64,000 bases of DNA from Terribacillus sp. DMT04 (GTDB taxonomy: Bacteria; Bacillota; Bacilli; Bacillales; Amphibacillaceae): the NCBI RefSeq assembly GCF_019056395.1, contig NZ_CP077639.1, forward strand, positions 2,482,001 to 2,546,000, in the 5' to 3' direction. The notes beneath the pieces were generated by a model that was not told where the DNA came from, did not search any database, and was given only the letters and a program-made list of their open reading frames with translations. Positions 54,765 through 62,428 of this stretch are shown piece after piece. Each line of letters begins with the position of its first letter. The first letter of the stretch is position 1. Both the position numbers and the translations under genes were made by a program.

Positions 54765-55112
54765 TTGTCTTATTTGGCATCTTTAATGACAGGACGTACT
54801 GAAAAATTAGAACAGCTTTCTCGACTCCGTCAAGCTAAATCCACTTTAGAAACTCTTCAAATGGACATGGTTCAACATAGCAGAGATATTACAGAACCTG
54901 AATTACCTCCTAACGCATGGAAAGGAACTACGGCAGATAAGTTTGAACAAAAACGTGATGCAGCTCTCCGCTCTTATAAAGACATCTCACATAACAAAAT
55001 GGATGATGCCGTGCAATTAATCAGCAGTAGAATGGGCGCACTACATAACAGCGTACAATCAACTGAAATACGAATAGAGCGGGAAAAGCAACGTATAAAG
55101 GACGAGAAGTGA
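54765..55112 (+). CDS. DUF5082-type (YwqH-like) helical T7SS partner protein
   Basis: 115 aa, helical hairpin of WXG100-like size, polar, no signal peptide. Such proteins precede LXG toxins and are thought to bind the LXG domain for export by the type VIIb system. The W in PPNAWKGTTADKFEQKR resembles the WxG turn. The start is TTG at 54765 (SYLASL...), eight bases after AGG; a GTG three codons upstream is the alternative. First gene of a seven-gene plus-strand cassette that is AT-richer than its flanks. TATAAT lies about 25 bp upstream. Confidence 0.82.
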   Translation: MSYLASLMTGRTEKLEQLSRLRQAKSTLETLQMDMVQHSRDITEPELPPNAWKGTTADKFEQKRDAALRSYKDISHNKMDDAVQLISSRMGALHNSVQSTEIRIEREKQRIKDEK

Positions 55113-55125
55113 GGGAGAAAACATT

Positions 55126-55410
55126 ATGAATGGAGAAATAAAAATAGCATACGAGGAGGCAAGTAAGTTAGTTAATAAGGTTGAAAAAAACATCGCTAAT
55201 ATTGAAGCTGACCTCCTACGTTCATTTGCTGATAAAAATGAACTAAACACTGTAAGAAAGATAAATGAATTTAATAATGCATTGGCCAAAGTGACAGAAG
55301 CTTATAAGCAGCTACTTATTAAAAATAACGAAAGTGTTCTCCAAACAATTGAAACTTTTCGCGAGATGGACAACTCTCTATCTAATTCATTTAAGGGAGA
55401 AAAGAAATGA
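55126..55410 (+). CDS. DUF5344-type (YwqI-like) helical T7SS partner protein
   Basis: 94 aa helical protein (MNGEIKIAYEEASKLVNKVE...) with the second position in ywqH-ywqI-LXG type loci. Probably forms part of the export complex with the LXG domain. SD gagggag before the ATG; its stop overlaps the toxin start (ATGA), so the two are translationally coupled. Confidence 0.82.
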   Translation: MNGEIKIAYEEASKLVNKVEKNIANIEADLLRSFADKNELNTVRKINEFNNALAKVTEAYKQLLIKNNESVLQTIETFREMDNSLSNSFKGEKK

Positions 55411-56831
55411 AACAATTACATAATCAGTCCCTTCATGCTGATATCAATCAATTGCTAACCAAGTTAGATACAAAATTAGACCAAATGGATCAACTTAAAA
55501 ATGCTATAGTAGATTTATCTCACAGTCAAGATTCTTTCACTGGCGCAACTGGTACTTCAATAAGAAGTTACTATCAAGATATTCATCAAACTTTTATTTC
55601 ATTTTATTGTGAGTCGATAAAAGGTTATAAATCTCTGCTTAAGAATTTGCGAGATACCTCGTTAGATTTAGAAGTTGATAAAACTGGGAGAATAAGGCAA
55701 GATTTCTTAGAAGGAGAATTGACCGATAGCTTGGATAGATCCAAAAAAATGACTATCGATAAAGTAGAGGAAGCTAATAATATATTTAGTTCAATTAATG
55801 ATATTATCCATCTTAGTAATTTAAATGCTGATGCATTTACTCATAAAATAAATGATGCGCAAAAGGTAACAAACGAAACAATAGAGGATTTAATTGAATT
55901 CGATACAAAAAATAATAAAGGATTAGAAACTTTCGGTGACGATATCCAATTGATGAAGCAGTATGTAACCGAAATGGAAAGTATGATTAAGGACGGCAAT
56001 TTGAGTGTTGAAAATTATTCACCAACTCAATTGAATCTATCAATACCGTACCAGGCAGCAAAGCATTCATTGGAAACCAGATCAAATACTGATAAGTTCT
56101 CCAATCCTACTCCTCATGATCTGGTTAAAGAAATTATGGAACTTGATATGACTAATAGTTCTTTATCTATTGGAAAAAAAGGAAACGCTGTATCAGCATA
56201 CAAAATCTCTACTCAACCCAACAAAAAATATGAACGTGAATTCAGTACAGAAGACGGCTGGGAGGACGGAGTTGGTAATGTCAGTTTATTAGCAAGCATG
56301 GATTTAGATGAGAAATATATTAGATTGGACACATCTGGATCAGTGGTTGATACAAAATACAAAGAAGAAGGTATAGATTCTCTTAGAGCAAGGGCTATCT
56401 ATGGTGAAACTAAGTCTTATCTGCCATATGGATTAGACACGTTAACGAGCAATATTTTGTATGGACAACACATAGGAGCAAAAGTCGAAGCTGGGATTGG
56501 CAAAATTGAAGCTACTCATGAGAACTCACCCCTATCTGGCACTGTGAACTTCGGACAGGCAGAAGGTAAAGCTAATTATGAAGATTATACAGTAAGTGCA
56601 GGTTTAAATGCATCAATAGCTAAGATAGAAATTAAATTAGAACCATTTAATTTCTTTGGATTTGAACCATTGGAAGAATGGTTTGGCCTTAAGAAAGATC
56701 CATACGTAGGCTTTGATGTTTTACTTGGCTCTGTGGGTGTCGGTGCTTCAGTAGGACAAGAAACCGGTGCCTATGCATCCTATGGTCTCGGCTATGGAGC
56801 AAAAATCGGCTTTATGCCAGAAGAAGACTAA
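55407..56831 (+). CDS. LXG-domain polymorphic toxin with glycine-rich C-terminus
   Basis: Predicted effector of the type VIIb (Ess/Yuk) secretion system acting on competing bacteria. 474 aa. The LXG domain fills about residues 1-200 (SFTGATGTSIRSYYQDIHQ, TGRIRQDFLEGELTDSL). A middle linker follows, then a C-terminal part (about 345-474) rich in Gly, Ala and alternating polar/hydrophobic residues (VEAGIGKIEATHENSPLSG; VGVGASVGQETGAYASYGL). No HNH, ADP-ribosyltransferase, lipid II phosphatase or nuclease motif is visible. The presence of membrane and lipoprotein genes downstream suggests a membrane or surface target (inference). Confidence 0.85.
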   Translation: MKQLHNQSLHADINQLLTKLDTKLDQMDQLKNAIVDLSHSQDSFTGATGTSIRSYYQDIHQTFISFYCESIKGYKSLLKNLRDTSLDLEVDKTGRIRQDFLEGELTDSLDRSKKMTIDKVEEANNIFSSINDIIHLSNLNADAFTHKINDAQKVTNETIEDLIEFDTKNNKGLETFGDDIQLMKQYVTEMESMIKDGNLSVENYSPTQLNLSIPYQAAKHSLETRSNTDKFSNPTPHDLVKEIMELDMTNSSLSIGKKGNAVSAYKISTQPNKKYEREFSTEDGWEDGVGNVSLLASMDLDEKYIRLDTSGSVVDTKYKEEGIDSLRARAIYGETKSYLPYGLDTLTSNILYGQHIGAKVEAGIGKIEATHENSPLSGTVNFGQAEGKANYEDYTVSAGLNASIAKIEIKLEPFNFFGFEPLEEWFGLKKDPYVGFDVLLGSVGVGASVGQETGAYASYGLGYGAKIGFMPEED

Positions 56832-56852
56832 TAAAAAGGAGCATAATGTTCT

Positions 56853-57089
56853 ATGTTACAAAATAAACAAGATATAAAGAAAATTTTACGTATTTCTTTA
56901 CTATTATATAGTATCCTTATTGGATTAGCCGGATCTGTGAGTATCATAGCTGCTCTTATACTAATTCCAAAAGAAGAGTTACAGTATTTTATTGAACCTT
57001 TTATAGTGTTGGGGTTATTTATATATGGTACCTGTGCTGTGGCATTATTTATAAGAACAAAAATTTTCAAGGAGAAAAAAAATGAGTAA
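56853..57089 (+). CDS. Two-TM membrane protein, candidate immunity protein (module copy 1)
   Basis: 78 aa with two membrane helices (about 12-35 and 45-65) and basic ends. It contains one copy of a module found twice more in the protein encoded at 57834-58334: R[IF]xL at the start, G at module position 17, P after helix 1, and [GS][TS]Cx2A[LW][FW][IY]R at the end of helix 2. The gene directly follows the toxin, the usual place for immunity. SD aaggag. Family not recognised. Confidence 0.75.
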   Translation: MLQNKQDIKKILRISLLLYSILIGLAGSVSIIAALILIPKEELQYFIEPFIVLGLFIYGTCAVALFIRTKIFKEKKNE

Positions 57090-57387
57090 TTCTAATACCA
57101 CATTAATCCCAATTGGAAGTGTAGTTAAACTTAAAAAGGTTGAAAAGCCCGTCATGATTTATGGAAGACATCAAATCCAAACTAGTTCAAAAAGAATATT
57201 CGATTACATAGCAGTCCCTTATCCAGAAGGAAACCTAACTGACGATTTTAATGTCTTTTTCAATAGGGAATCAATAGATAATATATTGTATAGAGGATAC
57301 GATTCGCCAATAGAACTAATACTTAGAGAACAAGTAGAAAAGGATCTAGAAAATAGCAAAAAGAAAGAGAAAACTGATGAAATTTAG
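57082..57387 (+). CDS. DUF4176 protein, cytosolic form
   Basis: 101 aa, no signal peptide. DUF4176 core: LIPIGSVVKLKKVEKPVMI, DYIAVPYPEG, FFNRESID, and RGYDSP. DUF4176 genes are typical of type VIIb/LXG loci, where some are reported as effector chaperones (from memory, not checked). Overlaps both neighbours by 8-11 bp. Close paralogue of the next gene's product. Confidence 0.83.
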   Translation: MSNSNTTLIPIGSVVKLKKVEKPVMIYGRHQIQTSSKRIFDYIAVPYPEGNLTDDFNVFFNRESIDNILYRGYDSPIELILREQVEKDLENSKKKEKTDEI

Positions 57388-57769
57388 AATGACTACAATC
57401 CACCTTATTTTAATTTCTACCCTGCTTCTTACAGGCTGCAGCTTTGAAGTGAGCTCTGGATCAGATAATACAACGGAACCAACAGAAACGACAGAAAATA
57501 TCAATACAGATAAACTTATACCTATAGGATCCGTTGTGAAATTAAAAAAAGCGGAGAAGCCTGTTATGATTCATGGTTACGAACAACAGGAGGTTGGCAC
57601 CGAAGAACTCTACGATTATATCTCTGTTCCATATCCAGAAGGTCATATCAGACCAGATTACAGCATCTTTTTTAATCGGGAGGATATTGAAGAAGTTCTG
57701 CATGTTGGCTACTCCACTCCAGAGGATAAAGAACTTCGAGAAGAAGCTGATAGCCGGTTAAAAGACTAA
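57377..57769 (+). CDS. DUF4176 lipoprotein
   Basis: 130 aa. Lipoprotein signal with lipobox LLTGC (C22), a Thr/Glu-rich spacer, then a full DUF4176 core (LIPIGSVVKLKKAEKPVMI, DYISVPYPEG, FFNREDIE, HVGYSTP). The core is clearly paralogous to that of the preceding gene, but here it would sit outside the membrane. An exported DUF4176 is unexpected for a cytosolic chaperone family; a surface immunity or toxin-capturing role is possible. Confidence 0.83.
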   Translation: MKFRMTTIHLILISTLLLTGCSFEVSSGSDNTTEPTETTENINTDKLIPIGSVVKLKKAEKPVMIHGYEQQEVGTEELYDYISVPYPEGHIRPDYSIFFNREDIEEVLHVGYSTPEDKELREEADSRLKD

Positions 57770-57833
57770 TTCTGTTACTTTATAGGAACAAAAATCTGCA
57801 ATAATTGTATTGTCAATAAAAGAAGGTGCTCAT

Positions 57834-58334
57834 ATGTTTCCGGAAAACTTAGGATTCCATACGGTAATACGTTTTGGTCTTTTTCTTTATATTATATTTG
57901 CTAGTATAGGCGGAACGATACCAGTTGCTACGATACTAATGTACGAACCGCCCAATGTTGGTTTTCTAAAAATGATTGCATTTGTTTCATTATTATTAGT
58001 ACCTCTATACAGTTCATGCCTCATTGCTTGGTGGATTAGAGCAAGATTTTTCAAACGACCAGCGACAACACCAGACATAGATATTCACATTAAAGATAAC
58101 AAATCTGTCATACAGCTGAAATCCTTTGTTAAGAAGGCTCTGCGGATTATCCTTCTTATTCATACCATCGTATTTAGTGTCTTTGGCATCGTCGTATTCC
58201 CCTTGTTTATTTTCTGGGTTATTCCGAATGGTTCTCTAGACACAGAATTAATGCCATTATCAATTGCTGCTTTCCTGCACTTTGGTACTTGTGTTTTGGC
58301 TCTTTGGTATCGATCTATGGTGCCTAAATATTAA
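57834..58334 (+). CDS. Four-TM protein made of two copies of the two-TM module
   Basis: 166 aa. Two halves (about 8-75 and 98-164) each repeat the module of the 78-aa protein; both end in a Cys-x2-A-[LW]-W-x-R pattern (SSCLIAWWIR and GTCVLALWYR). They are joined by a soluble linker of about 25 residues. The ATG at 57834 follows aaggtg; a TTG eight codons upstream is less likely. Probable second immunity protein of the cassette. Convergent by four bases with the next gene. Confidence 0.75.
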   Translation: MFPENLGFHTVIRFGLFLYIIFASIGGTIPVATILMYEPPNVGFLKMIAFVSLLLVPLYSSCLIAWWIRARFFKRPATTPDIDIHIKDNKSVIQLKSFVKKALRIILLIHTIVFSVFGIVVFPLFIFWVIPNGSLDTELMPLSIAAFLHFGTCVLALWYRSMVPKY

Positions 58335-58537
58335 TTCTTTTGTACTTTATCTACTTTCCGTCTGACTAATTCAATGATCACTATTAGTACAAAAGCGGAT
58401 ACAGGTACTATGTCTTTTAGTACCGTATTTTCTGACACTAGACCTGTAACCGCTGATATAACCAGTAAAATCAATATAAGACTATAACTATGTTTGGCTG
58501 TTAACTTCAAAAAAATCTCCTCCAAACAAGCATGCAT
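58331..58537 (-). CDS. Small two-TM membrane protein of unknown function
   Basis: 68 aa; two hydrophobic helices (about 17-35 and 40-60) with a basic C-terminal tail (RRKVDKVQKN). The ATG at 58537 follows GAGGAG by ten bases. It does not share the Cys/Arg signature of the neighbouring two-TM module. Overlaps the convergent gene by four bases. Not recognised. Confidence 0.6.
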   Translation of the reverse strand: MHACLEEIFLKLTAKHSYSLILILLVISAVTGLVSENTVLKDIVPVSAFVLIVIIELVRRKVDKVQKN

Positions 58538-58580
58538 ATGTTTAATTCTCCTCACAAATGATTAGAATTTTAATGAACGG

Positions 58581-59414
58581 TCATTTCATATAGCTTTCAA
58601 CTAGCTCATAGCATCTTTCTTTAGTTATAGTTGCTTTCGTCGCCACTAATTCTAACGTCTCCATCGTACCACCTTCATATTTTAGTGAAGCCTCTTTTGC
58701 TTCTGCGTCGCGTTCTTTGATCCAAGTTCGTTGATTTTCTTTTAACTCATTCATTTCGGTTGCGGACAATTGTTCATGAAGTACACTATATATCTCATTC
58801 AGTTTGTTATCCCATTTTTTATATTTTTCATTTGCTTGATCAATCATTGCTTGTGTTGTTGATTTAGTCTCTGCATTCTTATCTGCTTCTTCCATTGCTT
58901 TCAGTTCTTTGAGGTATTCGTCTTTCTTTGAAGCTTCATTATTTTCTGTAGCTGCGGCAGCCTGCAAATCTTCATAAGTCCCGTTTTGATAAACTTTATA
59001 ATATCCTAGGTTACCAGTTTTCCCAGAAACTCGCAGAGATACATCAACTAGTTGTATGACATAATAAGAACCTTTCTGATCGGTCAATAACTTTCCATCT
59101 GTACCAAAAGATATATCTTCGTCTTTTCCCTCTTCCATTTCTTCCTTCAGAAATTCTACAGCTTCATCTCCGCTAGAGATTTGAGCGTTATCTTCAGCAG
59201 ATGTGGAACTTTTCTTTTCAGACTCGTTTGTACTCGCTTCATCATTTACTGAACTGGTATCTGTTAAATTAGTTGATTTGTCTTGTACAGAAACATTGTT
59301 TGTTTCAGCTTCCCCACTATTTGATGCGGTCTGTTCATCTGCCGAACCACAAGCAGTTAATATAAGCATAGCTACAACAGACATTGATACAAAAATCACT
59401 TTTCTATTTTTCAT
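58581..59414 (-). CDS. Lipoprotein with C-terminal LprI-like (DUF1311) domain
   Basis: 277 aa. Lipobox LTAC, a long Ser/Thr/Asn/Glu-rich spacer (about 25-85), a beta-rich middle domain (about 85-150, SYYVIQLVDVSLRV), a Glu/Lys-rich helix, and a C-terminal LprI-type domain (WDNKLNEIYSVLHEQLS, QRTWIKERD, one conserved Cys near the end). LprI of Mycobacterium inhibits lysozyme; whether this protein does is unknown. The second of two adjacent ATGs is chosen by spacing from AGGAGG. Confidence 0.8.
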   Translation of the reverse strand: MKNRKVIFVSMSVVAMLILTACGSADEQTASNSGEAETNNVSVQDKSTNLTDTSSVNDEASTNESEKKSSTSAEDNAQISSGDEAVEFLKEEMEEGKDEDISFGTDGKLLTDQKGSYYVIQLVDVSLRVSGKTGNLGYYKVYQNGTYEDLQAAAATENNEASKKDEYLKELKAMEEADKNAETKSTTQAMIDQANEKYKKWDNKLNEIYSVLHEQLSATEMNELKENQRTWIKERDAEAKEASLKYEGGTMETLELVATKATITKERCYELVESYMK

Positions 59415-59500
59415 CTTCATTCCCCTCCTTTGAAAATATTACCATAATCACTATGATTTTTCACAAAGGAGCCCGTTAGCTTAACTTAAATTTGTAACCA

Positions 59501-59535
59501 CAAAAAGAGCACTTGCCGAGGCAAGTGCTCTTTTA
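59501..59535. terminator. Terminator of the sugar ABC operon (bidirectional)
   Basis: Perfect 13-bp stem aaagagcacttgc/gcaagtgctcttt with a short loop; T runs on both sides. Confidence 0.88.
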
Positions 59536-60504
59536 TCAACTCCACCACATCGTCGTAGCAGGTTCTGTAATCACAACGTTTTTCAAATTATCCACTGCTC
59601 GCTGAAAGCCTTCTTCGATGGACATGAGGGAATCTTCATGCTCGATGCTTACGACATAGTCATAGTCGTAGGTGCGGAGTGCGCTGATCATGTTATTCCA
59701 TTCTTCTATGCTGTGGCCGAGTCCGACGGTGCGGAAGTTCCATGCGCGTGTTTTAATGCTGCTGTATGGCTGCATGTCGGTTAGACCGTACATGTTGACA
59801 TTGTCGGGATCAATGAATGTGTCTTTAGCATGAAAGTGATGAATGGCGCCAGCTTTGCCGAGAATTTTAATGGCGGCGGTTGGGTCAATGCCTTGCCACC
59901 ACATATGACTTGGGTCAAAATTGGCTCCGATCGCTTCACTTGTGCGTTCGCGCAGCTTGAGCATCGTGTATGGCGTATGCACAAGAAAACCGCCATGCAA
60001 TTCTAAGGCAATCTTTACTTGATGCTCTTCAGCAAAGGTTCCGAGTTCTTTCCAATAAGGGACAAGCTTTTGTTCCCACTGCCAGTTTAAGATATCACCG
60101 TATTCAGTCGGCCACGCTGTGACTGGCCAGTTGGGCTTTGTGGCATTTTCCTCTGAACCCGCTACACCGGAGAAGCAGTTGACAACAGGAACGGCCATTT
60201 TGGCGGCAAGCTTGATCGTTTTACGCAACAGCCAATCTGATTCCTCTGCAAATGCTTTGTCCGGTGAAATTGGATTCCCATGACAGCTGAAAGCACCAAT
60301 GGTTACACCGTACTTCTCAAATGTATCTTGGTATTGCTTGAGCGCTTCCTCACTTTCCAGCAGCTCATCAATCGGGCAATGCGCATTACCGGGATACCCG
60401 CCAGTTCCGATTTCCACGGTATCTAATCCAGCTTGTGTGACGCGCTTGAGCATATCTTCTAAGGACAACTCTTGAAACAGAACGGTAAAGACGCCTAGCT
60501 TCAT
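59536..60504 (-). CDS. Sugar phosphate isomerase/epimerase, TIM barrel
   Basis: 322 aa of the xylose-isomerase-like/AP-endonuclease-2 fold. Metal ligand segments are visible: ALELHGG (Glu), NFDPSHMWWQG (Asp, His), HFHAKDT (His) and SIEHED (Glu). Works on an unknown sugar or sugar derivative. ATGA overlap with the Gfo/Idh gene, a pair that often acts together on 3-keto or inositol-like sugars. Last gene of the ABC operon. Confidence 0.88.
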   Translation of the reverse strand: MKLGVFTVLFQELSLEDMLKRVTQAGLDTVEIGTGGYPGNAHCPIDELLESEEALKQYQDTFEKYGVTIGAFSCHGNPISPDKAFAEESDWLLRKTIKLAAKMAVPVVNCFSGVAGSEENATKPNWPVTAWPTEYGDILNWQWEQKLVPYWKELGTFAEEHQVKIALELHGGFLVHTPYTMLKLRERTSEAIGANFDPSHMWWQGIDPTAAIKILGKAGAIHHFHAKDTFIDPDNVNMYGLTDMQPYSSIKTRAWNFRTVGLGHSIEEWNNMISALRTYDYDYVVSIEHEDSLMSIEEGFQRAVDNLKNVVITEPATTMWWS

Positions 60505-61562
60505 GCTTGTTCCTCCTTTTCTACCGCTTCGCCCGTCAGAGAGATAATCTTTTTCGTACTGTTAGAATCTAATGCAGCAAGAATGACCGCTAGTGCAGAG
60601 CGTCCTTTTTCTGCGGTAATCGGACAATTCGAATTGTTCTCCAGCACACAGCCGGCAAACGCGTCTACCACGCCTGAATTTGTTTGGGCGTCTGCGTCAT
60701 TCGTTTGAATTGCACCAAGCGAATGGTAGCTTCTATCGCCATTTTGATACTCGACTACCATGGAATAATCCGGGCTGTCTTCCAATCGGATTACACCTTT
60801 TTCGCCATAAATAATCGTAGAATTGTCTTCCTCTGCTACATACGACCAGCTTGCAGTGAGCGTTCCGATAATACCCGATTTGGTGCGCAGCACGGCTACT
60901 GCATTATCATCTACATTGGCATAAGGTTTTGCCAACGTGTCGACAAAAGCCGCTACCTCTTGAATGGGTTCATCCAGCAGGAACTCAATTAAGTGGGATT
61001 TATGCACGCCCAAATCACCTAGCGCGCCAATGTATGCTTTATCTTTCTCAAAGAACCAACTGTTTTTTCCATCAATACTCCATTGCTCAGGACCTCCATG
61101 ACCAAATGTTGTTCGGAAGCTGTAAATCTTGCCAAGTTCGCCGGCTTTAATCAGCTCACGCGCTTTTTTATGGGAAGGAACAAAGCTTTGGTTATGTCCA
61201 ATCAGCAGCAGCTTCCCGCTTTCCTTTTGCGCTGCAATCATGTCATCCGCTTCCGCAAGTGTCGTAGCCATTGGTTTCTCACATAGCACATGCTTTCCTG
61301 CCTGCAAAGCGGCAATGCTGATAGGCGCATGCAGATGGTTGGCTGCACAAACGATTACAGCATCAAGACGGGGATCTTCAATCAATTCTTCGTATTCGGT
61401 ATAAGCTGTTGCTTGATAATCTTTAGCAATTTCTTCTGAACGGCTTGGCACGACGTCACAGACGGCAGTGATTTCGGTATGCGGATTTTGGTCCAATTCT
61501 GGCAAGTGGCGGTTGCGTGCGATACTTCCTAGTCCGACAACTCCTACGCGTAATGTTTTCAT
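60501..61562 (-). CDS. Gfo/Idh/MocA family oxidoreductase
   Basis: 353 aa NAD(P)-dependent sugar dehydrogenase. N-terminal Rossmann motif VGLGSIARNRHLPEL, EKP motif in LCEKPMATTLAEADD and GALGDLGVHKSHLIEF with the catalytic-site His/Asp. The C-terminal half is the usual alpha/beta substrate domain. Coupled to the TIM-barrel gene. Substrate cannot be named. Confidence 0.92.
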   Translation of the reverse strand: MKTLRVGVVGLGSIARNRHLPELDQNPHTEITAVCDVVPSRSEEIAKDYQATAYTEYEELIEDPRLDAVIVCAANHLHAPISIAALQAGKHVLCEKPMATTLAEADDMIAAQKESGKLLLIGHNQSFVPSHKKARELIKAGELGKIYSFRTTFGHGGPEQWSIDGKNSWFFEKDKAYIGALGDLGVHKSHLIEFLLDEPIQEVAAFVDTLAKPYANVDDNAVAVLRTKSGIIGTLTASWSYVAEEDNSTIIYGEKGVIRLEDSPDYSMVVEYQNGDRSYHSLGAIQTNDADAQTNSGVVDAFAGCVLENNSNCPITAEKGRSALAVILAALDSNSTKKIISLTGEAVEKEEQA

Positions 61563-61587
61563 AAGTTAAACAATACCTCCAAGGTTA

Positions 61588-62409
61588 TTATTCTTTAACA
61601 GAGCCGCTTGTCAGTCCAGCAACAATTCGACGCTGGAACAAGAGAACGAGAACGACGATCGGGATGGTCACTATAACGGTAGCGGCAGTAATATCTCCCC
61701 AAGGAACACTAAATTGACTTTGATAGAAAGAAATGCCGACCGGAATCGTACGCCAGCTATCTTCGGTATTAATCGTCAGCGCAAATAGATATTCATTCCA
61801 AGCTGCGATAAATACAAGAATAGCGGTTGTAAATACGCCTGGTGCAGCCAGCGGAAAGATAATTTTCCGGAAAGTCTGGAAAGGAGTTGCTCCGTCTAGC
61901 TTTGCCGATTCTTCCAGCGAAAGCGGAATTTTAATAAAGAATGTCGACAATATCCAAATTGCCAGCGGCAGACTGATTGTAATATACGGAATGACTAAGC
62001 CGAGATAGCTGTTGCGCAACCCTGCATCCGTAACGAAATTAAAGATTGGTGATAGAACGGCAATTTGCGGAAACATGGATGCTGCCAAGACGAGTCCGAG
62101 GATTAATCCTTTAAACTTAATTGGCAGCCGGGTAACCGCGTAAGCTGTAAAAGATGCAACAATAATAGAGATAATGGTGGTGAGTGATGCGACAACAAAG
62201 CTATTCAGCATGTACAGCAGCAGCGGCCGTGTTTCCAAAGCCGATACATAGTTTTCAAAAGTCATGTTACTTGAAAACCATTGGAAGGAAGAAAAGATTT
62301 CTCCTTGTGGTTTGATTGATGTGAGAAACACCCATATGAACGGAAACATGACTAAGAACACGAAAATAATCAAGAAAATGTAGAAGCCGATACCGGCACG
62401 TTTTGTCAT
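61588..62409 (-). CDS. Carbohydrate ABC transporter permease (MalG type)
   Basis: 273 aa with six membrane helices. EAA loop ESAKLDGATPFQTFRKIIFP in the last third contacts the ATPase. Second permease gene, 19 bp after the MalF-type gene. The ATPase is not encoded in the window and is probably a shared MsmX-type protein. Confidence 0.93.
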   Translation of the reverse strand: MTKRAGIGFYIFLIIFVFLVMFPFIWVFLTSIKPQGEIFSSFQWFSSNMTFENYVSALETRPLLLYMLNSFVVASLTTIISIIVASFTAYAVTRLPIKFKGLILGLVLAASMFPQIAVLSPIFNFVTDAGLRNSYLGLVIPYITISLPLAIWILSTFFIKIPLSLEESAKLDGATPFQTFRKIIFPLAAPGVFTTAILVFIAAWNEYLFALTINTEDSWRTIPVGISFYQSQFSVPWGDITAATVIVTIPIVVLVLLFQRRIVAGLTSGSVKE

Positions 62410-62428
62410 TTTATTTTCCTCCTTTGTC

